Shown piece after piece: positions 56,237 to 64,000 of a DNA stretch of 64,000 nt. Every line of letters begins with the position of its first letter. The stretch's first letter is position 1. The notes beneath the pieces are model-generated. The model was given only the letters and a program-made list of their open reading frames with translations. It had not been told where the DNA came from and ran no database searches. The position numbers were made by a program, and so were the translations under genes. Source of the stretch: Pseudomonas yamanorum (GTDB lineage: Bacteria; Pseudomonadota; Gammaproteobacteria; Pseudomonadales; Pseudomonadaceae); contig NZ_LT629793.1 of NCBI RefSeq assembly GCF_900105735.1, positions 5,084,001 through 5,148,000 of the forward strand, given 5' to 3'.

Positions 56237-57241
56237 ATGCTCGCCCTCGGCAAACTGCTTGAACTGACCCTCGCCGGTCGCGAACCGGCGCAAAAAATTC
56301 AACTGACTGTCGACGGCGTGCAACTGCGCTGGCTCAGTGAGGGCGCGCTGGAAGTGCGGCCTCCTGAGGCGCGGGACAACGGCAGCGACGTGCTGCTGTC
56401 GTCCGGCATCCATGGCAACGAAACCGCGCCAATCGAATTGGCCGACCGCTTGCTGCAAGGTATTGCCCGTGGGGAGATCAAGCCCCGCACCCGTATTCTG
56501 TTCCTGTTCGGTAACCCCGAGGCCATGCGCCGCGGCGAGCGTTACCTTGAACTGGACGTCAACCGGCTGTTCAACGGCCGTCATGAACAAAGCATCGGCC
56601 CCGAAGCCATGCGCGCCGCCGAGCTCGAACAGTTGGCCCGCACCTTCTTCAGCGTGCCGGGGCGTAGCCGTTTGCACTACGACCTGCACACCGCCATCCG
56701 TGGCTCGAAGATCGAGCAGTTCGCGCTGTATCCGTGGAAAGATGGCCGTCAGCATTCGCGTGCCGAGCTGGCGCGCTTGCGAGCCGCCGGCATGGAAGCG
56801 GTGCTGCTGCAGAACAAGACCTCGATCACTTTCACCGCGTTTACCTACGAGCAGCTTGAGGCTGAGTCCTTCACCCTGGAATTGGGCAAGGCCCGGCCGT
56901 TCGGGCAGAATCAGGGCGTGGACGTATCGCGCCTGGAAACCCGCCTCAAGCAGATCATCGAAGGCAACGAGCCGGCCACCGAGAGCCTGGACGGCTTGAA
57001 GCTGTTCAGCGTCTCCCGGGAAGTGATCAAGCACAGCGATACCTTCGTCCTGCACTTGCCGGCGGACGTGGAAAACTTTTCGGAGTTGGAGAAGGGTTAC
57101 CTGCTGGCCGAGGACATTGCCAAGACCCGCTGGGTAATCGAGGAGGAGGGCGCACGCATCATCTTCCCGAACCCGAAGGTCAAGAATGGCTTGCGCGCAG
57201 GGATATTGATTGTGCCGACCACGGATGCTGGCCTGGCCTGA
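56237..57241 (+). CDS. aruE: Succinylglutamate desuccinylase
   Basis: A 334-residue zinc hydrolase of the AstE/AspA family. Zinc ligands are visible in [15 protein letters not shown] (His, Glu) and [12 protein letters not shown] (His), and the catalytic Glu probably lies in [13 protein letters not shown]. It releases succinate and glutamate from succinylglutamate, the last AST step. A REPIN and a hairpin follow. Confidence 0.95.
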   Translation: MLALGKLLELTLAGREPAQKIQLTVDGVQLRWLSEGALEVRPPEARDNGSDVLLSSGIHGNETAPIELADRLLQGIARGEIKPRTRILFLFGNPEAMRRGERYLELDVNRLFNGRHEQSIGPEAMRAAELEQLARTFFSVPGRSRLHYDLHTAIRGSKIEQFALYPWKDGRQHSRAELARLRAAGMEAVLLQNKTSITFTAFTYEQLEAESFTLELGKARPFGQNQGVDVSRLETRLKQIIEGNEPATESLDGLKLFSVSREVIKHSDTFVLHLPADVENFSELEKGYLLAEDIAKTRWVIEEEGARIIFPNPKVKNGLRAGILIVPTTDAGLA

Positions 57242-57262
57242 CTCCCGAGACTGACTCGGTCA

Positions 57263-57352
57263 AATGTGGGAGCTGGCTTGCCTGCGATAGGATCGCCTCG
57301 GTGTATTTGGCAGACCGAGTTAATCCTATCGCAGGCAACCCAGCTCCCACAC
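57263..57352. repeat. REPIN, type GGAGCTGGCTTGCCTGCGAT
   Basis: Inverted REP pair after aruE; the right arm has one change (GGCAACCCAGCTCCCAC). It is the ninth paired element in the window. Confidence 0.88.
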
Positions 57353-57376
57353 AAGCCCAGCTCTGAGGCTGGGCTT
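57353..57376. terminator. Hairpin between convergent aruE and ribH
   Basis: AAGCCCAG / CTGGGCTT (8-bp stem, 8-nt loop) directly after the REPIN and 11 bp before the ribH stop; no long T-run. It probably ends one or both transcripts. Confidence 0.55.
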
Positions 57377-57387
57377 GGTGGTGTTGC

Positions 57388-57897
57388 TTAAACCGCTACC
57401 GCCCGTGGCTCATTGCGACGCAGTGCGCGAACCTTGTGCAGGGTGTCGGCGCAGGTGCGTGCCGCTTCCTGGCCTTTGTGGACGAAGTGCTCATAAAAGA
57501 ACGTATGGTGCTCGCTGCCCGCGTGGAAGTGGTGCGGGGTGAGGGATACCGAGAACACCGGCACTTCGGTTTCCAGCTGGACCTGCATCAGGCCGCTGAC
57601 CACGGACTGGGCCACGAACTCGTGACGGTAGATCCCGCCGTCCACCACCAGGGCGGCCGCGACGATACCGGCATAACGGCCGGACTTGGCCAGCAGCTTG
57701 GCGTGCAGGGGCAATTCAAAGGCGCCGCCGACTTCGAAGAAATCGATGTCCGATTGCTGGTAGCCCTGGGCGATCATTTCGGCGAGGAAACCTTTACGGC
57801 TCTGATCGACAATATCCTTGTGCCAGCAGGCCTGGATAAACGCGACGCGCTCGCCGTGATGGTTTTTGCTTTTGCTGTCGATTGCGGTGGGTTGCAT
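57388..57897 (-). CDS. ribH: 6,7-dimethyl-8-ribityllumazine synthase, second type (RibH2-like)
   Basis: A 169-residue lumazine synthase: FIQACWHKDIVDQSRKGF, the substrate region VGGAFELPLHAKLLAKSGRYAGIVAAALVVDGGIYRHEFVAQSVVSGLMQVQLETEVPVFSVSLTP shortened here to its landmarks GGAFELP and GGIYRHEFVA, with the catalytic His in YRHE. Its N- and C-termini resemble the decameric RibH2 proteins described in Brucella and rhizobia rather than the housekeeping enzyme of the ribD-ribC-ribBA cluster. An FMN riboswitch precedes it, confirming a link to flavin supply. It is monocistronic. Confidence 0.88.
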   Translation of the reverse strand: MQPTAIDSKSKNHHGERVAFIQACWHKDIVDQSRKGFLAEMIAQGYQQSDIDFFEVGGAFELPLHAKLLAKSGRYAGIVAAALVVDGGIYRHEFVAQSVVSGLMQVQLETEVPVFSVSLTPHHFHAGSEHHTFFYEHFVHKGQEAARTCADTLHKVRALRRNEPRAVAV

Positions 57898-57906
57898 GTT
57901 CTGACT

Positions 57907-57927
57907 CCTGTTTAAGAAAAAAACAGG
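57907..57927 (-). promoter_or_regulatory. Hairpin sequestering the ribH ribosome-binding site
   Basis: On the minus strand CCTGTTT-TTTTCTT-AAACAGG forms a 7-bp stem whose right arm contains the AGG of the AGGAG ribosome-binding site, ten bases before the ATG. It lies about 85 nt after the riboswitch, so FMN binding probably controls translation through this element, perhaps with premature termination. Confidence 0.6.
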
Positions 57928-58011
57928 GCGTTATGAATCGAATGGGATTTAAGGGTACGCACAGCTGGCTCATGTGAACATGACGTCAGCGCGGCCCTTA
58001 GGTGCCAATCC

Positions 58012-58170
58012 CGTTCTCTCTTCATCCGGACTATGACCGTCGGCCCCGGGATCACACCGGGTCTGCTGACCTTGTCGCCGTCCTGCCGAGGCAGTTCGAG
58101 GCGCCAAGCGCTCGCGGGCTATGCACATTGCGTGCAATTACCGCCGGTGGGGAATTACACCCCGCCCTGA
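58012..58170 (-). ncRNA. FMN riboswitch (RFN element)
   Basis: Read on the minus strand, the conserved blocks are all present in order: CAGGGCGGGGTGTAATTCCC, CACCGGCGGTAAT, AGCCCGCGAGCG, GACAAGGTCAGCAGACCCGG, TGATCCCGGGGCCGACGG and TCATAGTCCGGATGAAGAGA. This is a full RFN aptamer ending about 115 nt before the ribH ATG. A plus-strand frame through it (58002-58325) is a shadow. A GC-rich hairpin at about 58179-58200 lies upstream of the aptamer. The rest of the 471-bp gap from ribH to ltaE shows no gene. Confidence 0.95.
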
Positions 58171-58368
58171 GAACGTTGCCGCCAGAACCCTGGCGGCGGA
58201 GAGTTTTTATCATGGTTTTTCAGAAACTGCACGGTTGGTTTATCGATAACCTATATCGGTTTGTTTGGTTGGTATTCGATTGTGCAAGCACGGGGCTTGA
58301 TATTCCGCGGGTTTGCCCGCAGTAATCGTTAACACAAGAAACGCTCCAATCCGCTAGAGGCTAGTTTG

Positions 58369-59373
58369 ATGAACGTGATTGACCTGCGCAGCGACACAGT
58401 GACCCAACCGACCCCTGGCATGCTCGAGGCGATGGCCACTGCCGCCAGCGGCGACGACGTCTACGGCGAGGACCCGAGCGTCAATCGCCTGGAAGCCGAA
58501 CTGGCCAAGCGCCTGGGTTTTGCCGCCGCCTTGTTCGTGCCCACCGGCACCATGAGCAACCTGCTGGCATTGATGGCGCACTGTGAGCGTGGCGAGGAAT
58601 ACATCGTCGGTCAGCAGGCTCACACCTACAAATACGAAGGCGGCGGTGCGGCGGTTCTCGGCTCGATCCAGCCACAACCCCTGGAAGTTCAGGCCGACGG
58701 TTCCCTGAACCTGGAGCACGTGCTGGCGGCGATCAAGCCGGACGACTTCCACTTCGCCCGCACCCGCCTGCTGGCGCTGGAAAACACCATGCAGGGCAAA
58801 GTCCTGCCCCTTGAATACCTCGCGGCTGCGCGGGCGTTTACCCGGGAGCACGGCCTGGCCTTGCACCTGGACGGCGCGCGGCTCTATAACGCGGCGGTCA
58901 AGCTGGGTGTGGAGGCGCGGGAGATTGCCCAGCACTTCGATTCGGTGTCGGTGTGCCTGTCCAAAGGCCTGGGCGCGCCGATCGGCTCAGTGTTGTGCGG
59001 CTCCACGGCATTGATCGCCAAGGCTCGCCGGTTGCGCAAAATGGTCGGGGGTGGCATGCGTCAGGCCGGTTCGCTGGCGGCGGCGGGGCTGTACGCCCTG
59101 GATCACCAGGTGCAGCGCCTGGCCGACGACCACGCCAACGCCCAATGGCTGGGGGATGAACTGCGCAAGGCGGGTTATACGGTGGAGCCGGTGCAGACCA
59201 ATATGGTCTACGTTGATATCGGTGATCGGGCCCAGGCCTTGAAGGCCTTTGCTGCCGAGCGCGGGATCAAGTTGAGCGCCGCGCCGCGTCTGCGCATGGT
59301 CACTCACCTGGACGTCAGCCGGGCACAGATCGAGCAAGTGCTCGCGACATTTGTCGAGTTTTCCCGGAAATGA
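58369..59373 (+). CDS. ltaE: Low-specificity L-threonine aldolase
   Basis: A 334-residue fold-type-I PLP enzyme from the ATG at 58369, with AGAGG upstream; the TTG just before is an alternative. The PLP lysine is in [12 protein letters not shown] (Lys199), and the N-terminal [12 protein letters not shown] and [12 protein letters not shown] are typical. It cleaves L-threonine or allo-threonine to glycine and acetaldehyde. It lies alone between the ribH leader and alaS. Confidence 0.94.
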   Translation: MNVIDLRSDTVTQPTPGMLEAMATAASGDDVYGEDPSVNRLEAELAKRLGFAAALFVPTGTMSNLLALMAHCERGEEYIVGQQAHTYKYEGGGAAVLGSIQPQPLEVQADGSLNLEHVLAAIKPDDFHFARTRLLALENTMQGKVLPLEYLAAARAFTREHGLALHLDGARLYNAAVKLGVEAREIAQHFDSVSVCLSKGLGAPIGSVLCGSTALIAKARRLRKMVGGGMRQAGSLAAAGLYALDHQVQRLADDHANAQWLGDELRKAGYTVEPVQTNMVYVDIGDRAQALKAFAAERGIKLSAAPRLRMVTHLDVSRAQIEQVLATFVEFSRK

Positions 59374-59426
59374 CAGTGCAGACCGTCTAATTGACTGTTT
59401 CTATCACATAAACACGCTGTACCACG

Positions 59427-59458
59427 GGCAAAGGGCCGATATAATGCGGCCCTTTGCC
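59427..59458 (+). promoter_or_regulatory. alaS promoter with a 12-bp palindrome around the -10 box
   Basis: GGCAAAGGGCCG (59427-59438) and its perfect complement CGGCCCTTTGCC (59447-59458) bracket an 8-nt centre ATATAATG that holds a consensus -10, TATAAT (59440-59445). No good -35 is seen. The alaS start is 62 bp further on. In E. coli AlaRS itself binds a palindrome at its transcription start; the same could apply here. Confidence 0.65.
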
Positions 59459-59519
59459 GTCGCTCCGTCTGATGACGTTTAGCACTGGCCTTTGGCCGCA
59501 GCCTCCGTGGAAGAACCTA

Positions 59520-62138
59520 ATGAAAAGCGCAGAAATCCGTGAAGCCTTCCTTCGCTTCTTCGAAGAGCAAGGTCACACCCGTGTCGCCTCCAGCTCCTTG
59601 ATCCCAGGCAATGACCCAACCCTGCTGTTCACTAACGCGGGGATGAACCAGTTCAAGGACTGCTTCCTGGGCCAGGAAAAGCGCGCCTACACCCGCGCCA
59701 CCAGCAGCCAGAAGTGCGTACGCGCCGGCGGCAAGAACAGCGACCTGGAAAACGTGGGCTACACCGCCCGCCACCACACATTCTTCGAGATGCTGGGTAA
59801 CTTCAGCTTCGGCGACTATTTCAAGAAAGATGCGATCACCTTCGCCTGGACCTTCCTGACCGGCGTGCTGAAGCTGCCGAAGGAAAAACTCTGGGTCACC
59901 GTCTACGCCACCGATGACGAAGCCTACGACATCTGGACCCAGCAAATCGGGGTGCCGGTCGAGCGCATGATTCGCATCGGCGACAACAAGGGCGCGCCTT
60001 ACGCCTCCGACAACTTCTGGACCATGGGCGATACCGGCCCGTGCGGCCCTTGCACCGAGATTTTCTACGATCACGGCGCCGACATCTGGGGCGGCCCACC
60101 GGGCTCGCCGGAAGAAGACGGCGACCGCTACATCGAGATCTGGAACAACGTGTTCATGCAGTTCAACCGCACCGCCGATGGCGTGTTGCATCCGTTGCCA
60201 GCGCCGTCGGTGGACACCGGCATGGGCCTGGAGCGGATCAGTGCGGTGATGCAGCACGTTCACTCCAACTACGAGATCGACCTGTTCACCAACCTGCTGA
60301 GCGCTTCGGCCGCGGCCATTGGCTGTGCCAACGACAACCAGTCGTCCCTCAAGGTTGTATCGGACCACATCCGTTCCTGTGGTTTCCTGATCGCCGACGG
60401 CGTGCTGCCGTCGAACGAAGGCCGTGGCTATGTGCTGCGCCGCATCATCCGTCGCGCCTGCCGTCACGGTAACAAGCTGGGCGCCACCGGCAGCTTCTTC
60501 TACAAGATCGTTGCCGCGCTGGTGGCCGAGATGGGCGATGCCTTCCCGGAACTCAAGCAGCAGCAAGCCAACATCGAGCGCGTGCTCAAGGCTGAAGAAG
60601 AGCAGTTCTCCAAGACCCTGGAGCACGGCCTGAAGATCCTCGAGCAGGACCTGGCTGAACTCAAAGGCACCGTGGTGCCGGGCGACGTGGTGTTCAAGCT
60701 GTACGACACCTACGGTTTCCCGATGGACCTGACCGCCGACATCGCCCGCGAACGCGAGCTGACTATCGACGAAGCCGGGTTTGAGCGTGAGATGGAAGCC
60801 CAGCGTGTACGTGCCCGTTCCGCCAGCTCCTTTGGCCTGGACTACAACACCCTGGTAAAGGTTGATGTAGCGACTTCGTTCATTGGTTATGAAGCCACCG
60901 TTGGCTCGGCCAAGATCGTGGCTATCTATAAGGACGGCAAGTCGGTCGACGTGCTGAACGAAGGTGACGAGGGCGTTGTAGTCCTGGATCAGACCCCGTT
61001 CTACGCTGAATCCGGCGGCCAGGTCGGTGACTGCGGTTTCCTGAGCTCCACCTCCGGTCGCTTTGAAGTGCGCGACACCACCAAGACCGGCGGTGCGTTC
61101 CTGCATCACGGCGTGCTGGTGCTGGGTAACCTGACCGTCGGCGCGCCGGTGGACACTCAGGTAGATGCCGACGTACGGCATGCAACTGCTTTGAACCACT
61201 CGGCCACTCACTTGCTGCACGCCGCGTTGCGTCAGGTACTGGGTGAGCATGTGCAGCAGAAGGGTTCGTTGGTGGATAGCCAGCGCCTGCGTTTTGACTT
61301 CAGTCATTTCGAGGCGATCAAGCCTGAGCAGTTGAAGGCCCTGGAAGACATCGTCAACGCCGAGATTCGCAAGAACACCCCGGTGGAAACCGAAGAAACC
61401 GACATCGAGACCGCCAAGCAAAAAGGCGCAATGGCGCTGTTTGGCGAGAAGTACGGCGACGAAGTGCGCGTACTGAGCATGGGCGGCAGCTTCTCGGTGG
61501 AGCTGTGTGGCGGTATCCACGCCAGCCGTACCGGCGACATCGGCCTGCTGAAAATCATCAGCGAAGGCGGTGTGGCTTCCGGCGTGCGTCGTATTGAAGC
61601 GATCACCGGTGCTGCGGCCCTGGCCTACCTCAATGCGGCAGAAGAACAACTCAAGGAAGCGGCCGGCCTGGTCAAGGGCAGCCGCGACAACCTGATCGAC
61701 AAGCTCTCCGGCGTACTGGAGCGCAACCGTCAGCTGGAGAAACAGCTGGAGCAGTTGCAGGCCAAGGCGGCCAGCGCGGCGGGCGACGATCTGTCGGCTT
61801 CCGCCCTGGACGTCAAGGGTGTGAAAGTGCTGGCCGTGCGCCTGGACGGTCAGGACGGCAAGGCGCTGTTGGCCTTGGTCGATCAGTTGAAGAACAAGCT
61901 CGGCCGCGCAGTGATCCTGCTCGGCAGTGTCCATGAGGAGAAGGTCGTTCTGGTTGCCGGTGTAACCAAAGACCTGACTGGCCAACTCAAGGCCGGTGAT
62001 TTGATGAAGCAAGCCGCCGCGGCAGTGGGCGGGAAGGGCGGTGGTCGTCCGGACATGGCGCAAGGCGGTGGTGTTGACGCTGGCGCCCTGGACGCGGCCC
62101 TGGCCCTGACCGTGCCGTTTGTCGAGGCAGGTATTTAA
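59520..62138 (+). CDS. alaS: Alanyl-tRNA synthetase
   Basis: An 872-residue class-II synthetase from the ATG at 59520 ([19 protein letters not shown]). The aminoacylation core carries [15 protein letters not shown] and [19 protein letters not shown]. The editing domain has its metal ligands in [12 protein letters not shown] (H-x3-H) and [13 protein letters not shown] (C-x3-H). The C-terminal glycine-rich domain ends [11 protein letters not shown]. Length and motifs are standard. It is followed by lysC 95 bp away. Confidence 0.98.
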   Translation: MKSAEIREAFLRFFEEQGHTRVASSSLIPGNDPTLLFTNAGMNQFKDCFLGQEKRAYTRATSSQKCVRAGGKNSDLENVGYTARHHTFFEMLGNFSFGDYFKKDAITFAWTFLTGVLKLPKEKLWVTVYATDDEAYDIWTQQIGVPVERMIRIGDNKGAPYASDNFWTMGDTGPCGPCTEIFYDHGADIWGGPPGSPEEDGDRYIEIWNNVFMQFNRTADGVLHPLPAPSVDTGMGLERISAVMQHVHSNYEIDLFTNLLSASAAAIGCANDNQSSLKVVSDHIRSCGFLIADGVLPSNEGRGYVLRRIIRRACRHGNKLGATGSFFYKIVAALVAEMGDAFPELKQQQANIERVLKAEEEQFSKTLEHGLKILEQDLAELKGTVVPGDVVFKLYDTYGFPMDLTADIARERELTIDEAGFEREMEAQRVRARSASSFGLDYNTLVKVDVATSFIGYEATVGSAKIVAIYKDGKSVDVLNEGDEGVVVLDQTPFYAESGGQVGDCGFLSSTSGRFEVRDTTKTGGAFLHHGVLVLGNLTVGAPVDTQVDADVRHATALNHSATHLLHAALRQVLGEHVQQKGSLVDSQRLRFDFSHFEAIKPEQLKALEDIVNAEIRKNTPVETEETDIETAKQKGAMALFGEKYGDEVRVLSMGGSFSVELCGGIHASRTGDIGLLKIISEGGVASGVRRIEAITGAAALAYLNAAEEQLKEAAGLVKGSRDNLIDKLSGVLERNRQLEKQLEQLQAKAASAAGDDLSASALDVKGVKVLAVRLDGQDGKALLALVDQLKNKLGRAVILLGSVHEEKVVLVAGVTKDLTGQLKAGDLMKQAAAAVGGKGGGRPDMAQGGGVDAGALDAALALTVPFVEAGI

Positions 62139-62233
62139 GACGCTGTTAATGAGCCCGTGGTCTAGTCGCGGGCTCAGTCAGTGCGGGTTGATTGAATAAC
62201 AGGCGCCCCTTTACGGGCTGAGGCGGCTTAGAA

Positions 62234-63475
62234 ATGGCTTTGATCGTACAGAAATTTGGAGGCACCTCGGTCGGCTCTGTCGAAAGAATCGAGCAGGTCG
62301 CCGACAAGGTTAAGAAATTCCGCGATGCCGGCGATGACCTGGTGGTGGTGCTGTCGGCCATGAGCGGCGAGACCAATCGCCTGATCGATCTGGCCAAGCA
62401 AATCAGTGGCGATCAGCAACCGGTTCCCCGTGAGCTGGACGTGATCATTTCCACCGGTGAGCAGGTGACCATCGCGTTGCTGGCCATGGCGCTGAACAAG
62501 CGTGGTGTGCCAGCGGTGTCCTACACTGGCAACCAGGTCCGCATTCTTACGGATAGCGCGCACACTAAAGCCCGCATCCTGCAGATTGATGACCAGAAGA
62601 TTCGCGCTGACCTGAAGGCCGGTCGTGTGGTAGTTGTCGCCGGTTTCCAGGGCGTCGACGAGCACGGCAACATCACCACCTTGGGTCGTGGCGGTTCCGA
62701 CACCACCGGCGTGGCCCTGGCGGCAGCCCTGAAGGCTGATGAGTGCCAGATCTACACCGATGTGGATGGCGTCTACACCACTGACCCGCGGGTTGTGTCC
62801 GTGGCCCAGCGCCTGGACAAGATCACCTTCGAAGAGATGCTGGAAATGGCCAGCCTCGGTTCCAAGGTATTGCAGATCCGTGCCGTTGAGTTTGCCGGCA
62901 AGTACAACGTTCCGCTGCGCGTACTGCACAGCTTCAAGGAGGGTCCGGGCACCCTCATTACTATTGATGAAGAGGAATCCATGGAACAGCCGATCATTTC
63001 CGGTATCGCTTTCAACCGTGATGAAGCCAAGCTGACTATCCGTGGCGTGCCAGACACCCCGGGCGTGGCTTTCAAGATTCTGGGCCCTATCAGTGGCGCG
63101 AACATCGAAGTCGACATGATCGTGCAGAACGTTTCGCACGATAACACCACCGATTTCACCTTCACCGTGCACCGCAACGAGTACGATGCGGCGGAGCGGA
63201 TCCTGCAGAACACCGCGAAGGAAATCGGCGCCCGTGAAGTGGTCGGCGATACCAAGATTGCCAAGGTGTCGATCGTGGGTGTGGGCATGCGCTCCCATGC
63301 GGGCGTTGCCAGCCGCATGTTCGAAGCCCTGGCCAAGGAAAGCATCAACATCCAGATGATCTCCACCTCGGAAATCAAGGTGTCGGTGGTGATCGAAGAG
63401 AAGTACCTGGAGCTGGCTGTACGCGCATTGCATACCGCGTTTGAGCTGGACGCTCCGGCCCGACAGGGCGAGTGA
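62234..63475 (+). CDS. lysC: Aspartate kinase (alpha subunit)
   Basis: A 413-residue aspartokinase: KFGGTSVGSVERI at the N-terminus, GRGGSDTTGVALAA in the kinase core, DVDGVYTTDPR, then two ACT domains (about 265-410) that bind lysine and threonine. It makes aspartyl phosphate for lysine, threonine, methionine and diaminopimelate synthesis. An internal start with its own ribosome-binding site at 62981 should give a separate ACT-only beta subunit. Order alaS-lysC-rsmA is conserved in Pseudomonas. Confidence 0.97.
   Translation: MALIVQKFGGTSVGSVERIEQVADKVKKFRDAGDDLVVVLSAMSGETNRLIDLAKQISGDQQPVPRELDVIISTGEQVTIALLAMALNKRGVPAVSYTGNQVRILTDSAHTKARILQIDDQKIRADLKAGRVVVVAGFQGVDEHGNITTLGRGGSDTTGVALAAALKADECQIYTDVDGVYTTDPRVVSVAQRLDKITFEEMLEMASLGSKVLQIRAVEFAGKYNVPLRVLHSFKEGPGTLITIDEEESMEQPIISGIAFNRDEAKLTIRGVPDTPGVAFKILGPISGANIEVDMIVQNVSHDNTTDFTFTVHRNEYDAAERILQNTAKEIGAREVVGDTKIAKVSIVGVGMRSHAGVASRMFEALAKESINIQMISTSEIKVSVVIEEKYLELAVRALHTAFELDAPARQGE
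62981..63475 (+). CDS. Aspartate kinase beta subunit from internal start
   Basis: Within lysC, AGAGGA (62971-62976) precedes an in-frame ATG at 62981 by four bases, a good initiation site. The 164-residue product (MEQPIISGIAFNRDE onward) comprises just the two ACT domains. Alpha2-beta2 aspartokinases made this way are established in Bacillus, Corynebacterium and Pseudomonas; use here is inferred from the site. Confidence 0.65.
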   Translation: MEQPIISGIAFNRDEAKLTIRGVPDTPGVAFKILGPISGANIEVDMIVQNVSHDNTTDFTFTVHRNEYDAAERILQNTAKEIGAREVVGDTKIAKVSIVGVGMRSHAGVASRMFEALAKESINIQMISTSEIKVSVVIEEKYLELAVRALHTAFELDAPARQGE

Positions 63476-63487
63476 TGCGTTGCCAGG

Positions 63488-63519
63488 AAGGCGCGGTGAT
63501 CCGCGCCTTTCATTTTTTT
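63488..63519 (+). terminator. Rho-independent terminator of lysC
   Basis: AAGGCGCGG-TGAT-CCGCGCCTT (9-bp perfect stem, 4-nt loop) followed by a run of seven T residues, 13 bp after the lysC stop. Confidence 0.92.
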
Positions 63520-63660
63520 GCCGGGCGCGTGGTGAAGGCCTGTTCTTTTGCCTGCGCTCGACAATACTTAGGCGGTAGGGCTACGGCCATTTGGTTGTAG
63601 GTCGAATGCCTTTTTTTTGCAGACTGTTGTTCCCGAAATGAAATGCGTGAGGAGAAAGGT

Positions 63661-63849
63661 ATGTTGATTCTGACTCGTCGATGCGCAGAAAGCCTGATTA
63701 TTGGTGATGGCGAAATCACCGTGACCGTGCTCGGCGTCAAAGGCAATCAAGTGCGTATCGGGGTTAACGCTCCGAAAGAGGTGGCTGTCCACCGCGAGGA
63801 AATTTACCTGCGGATCAAGAAAGAGAAGGACGAAGAACCAAGCCATTAA
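63661..63849 (+). CDS. csrA: Carbon storage regulator CsrA/RsmA
   Basis: A 62-residue RNA-binding protein, full length for the family: [43 protein letters not shown] with the RNA-contacting Arg44. It blocks translation by binding GGA loops in mRNA leaders and is titrated by RsmX/Y/Z RNAs under GacS/GacA control. Start ATG 63661 with GGAGAAAGG upstream. Known as rsmA in Pseudomonas at this locus. It follows the lysC terminator, so it has its own promoter in 63520-63650, where I see no clear consensus. Confidence 0.97.
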   Translation: MLILTRRCAESLIIGDGEITVTVLGVKGNQVRIGVNAPKEVAVHREEIYLRIKKEKDEEPSH

Positions 63850-63867
63850 TTTTTATCGTTTTTATGT

Positions 63868-63896
63868 TTGCAAACGGGGATGAAGCTGGTTAATAT
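63868..63896 (+). promoter_or_regulatory. Sigma-70 promoter of tRNA-Ser
   Basis: TTGCAA (63868-63873), a 17-bp spacer and TAATAT (63891-63896), followed by a GC-rich stretch ACGCCCC as in stringently controlled stable-RNA promoters. The tRNA begins 15 bp after the -10 box. Confidence 0.8.
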
Positions 63897-63910
63897 ACGC
63901 CCCGTGTTGC

Positions 63911-63998
63911 GGAGAGCTGGCCGAGTGGCCGAAGGCGCTCCCCTGCTAAGGGAGTACACCTCAAAAGGGTGTCGGGGGTTCGAATCCCCCGTTCTCCG
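63911..63998 (+). tRNA. tRNA-Ser (anticodon GCT)
   Basis: The acceptor stem GGAGAGC pairs with GTTCTCC (one G-U). The anticodon stem-loop is CTCCC-CTGCTAA-GGGAG, giving anticodon GCT for AGC/AGU codons. A long variable arm (class II) and the T-loop GTTCGAATC are present. The discriminator G is at 63998, and CC of the encoded CCA runs to the window edge, cutting off the last A. It follows csrA as in P. aeruginosa. Confidence 0.97.
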
Positions 63999-64000
63999 CC

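Noticed and set aside
58002..58325. 107-codon plus-strand ORF between ribH and ltaE
   Set aside because: It runs through the FMN riboswitch read backwards; the RNA element explains the sequence conservation.
59517..62063. 848-codon open frame on the minus strand opposite alaS
   Set aside because: It is the shadow of alaS in a GC-rich genome: no ribosome-binding site, no recognisable domain, while alaS is unmistakable on the other strand.

Overview
The window is a chromosomal segment of a Pseudomonas, most likely of the P. fluorescens group. Three things point there. The gene order acs - aotJQMOP - argR - aruCFGDB - aruE - alaS - lysC - rsmA/csrA - tRNA-Ser is the one known from P. aeruginosa. 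GC content is high almost throughout. Nine paired palindromic REP elements (REPINs) carry the cores GGAGCGGGCTTGCTCGCG or GGAGCTGGCTTGCCTGCGAT, which are typical of fluorescent pseudomonads.

Left part (1-29.7 kb) is accessory metabolism and regulation. It opens with the 3' part of a 5-oxoprolinase subunit gene, then a Pit phosphate transporter, a ZntB-like channel, a GAF histidine kinase, a PepSY protein, a sterol-desaturase-like membrane protein and a periplasmic glycerophosphodiesterase with an AraC regulator. A glutamine-amidotransferase-like gene and a monooxygenase-like gene lie divergent from a LysR regulator. Signalling genes follow: DUF1003, a BdlA-like PAS-PAS chemoreceptor and a MASE2-type diguanylate cyclase. 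Several regulator/target pairs come next: TetR/metallo-beta-lactamase fold, SDR/GlxA, AraC/TSUP. An amino-acid ABC transporter operon ends this part; its promoter-proximal gene is an argininosuccinate-lyase paralogue, divergent from a LysR regulator.

The island (about 29.8-34.9 kb) sits between a HAD phosphatase gene and nrdB. It holds an McrA-like HNH endonuclease, a Bro-N protein coupled to a small upstream ORF and flanked by 14-bp inverted repeats, and a conspicuously AT-rich two-gene unit. That unit is a D12-class DNA adenine methyltransferase overlapping by 4 nt a 768-residue protein with a nuclease-like N-terminus that looks degenerate, a DGQHR (DndB-like) core and a C-terminal HEPN-like RNAVAH motif. 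This pair is the best candidate here for an undescribed DNA-modification or defence system.

Right of the island are nrdB, an orphan sugar-binding protein, a DUF1479 oxygenase gene broken by an amber codon in a conserved motif, an AraC regulator and a DUF2790 protein.

The right part (41-64 kb) is core metabolism. Acetyl-CoA synthetase precedes the arginine/ornithine uptake operon aotJQMOP, its regulator argR, and the complete arginine succinyltransferase pathway (aruC, F, G, D, B, E) with an uncharacterised small gene inserted before aruE. TGTCGC-N8-AA motifs lie upstream of both aotJ and aruC. A second-type lumazine synthase gene follows an FMN riboswitch and a hairpin that hides its ribosome-binding site. 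The window ends with threonine aldolase, alaS (12-bp palindrome around its -10 box), lysC (internal start for a beta subunit), csrA/rsmA and tRNA-Ser(GCT).
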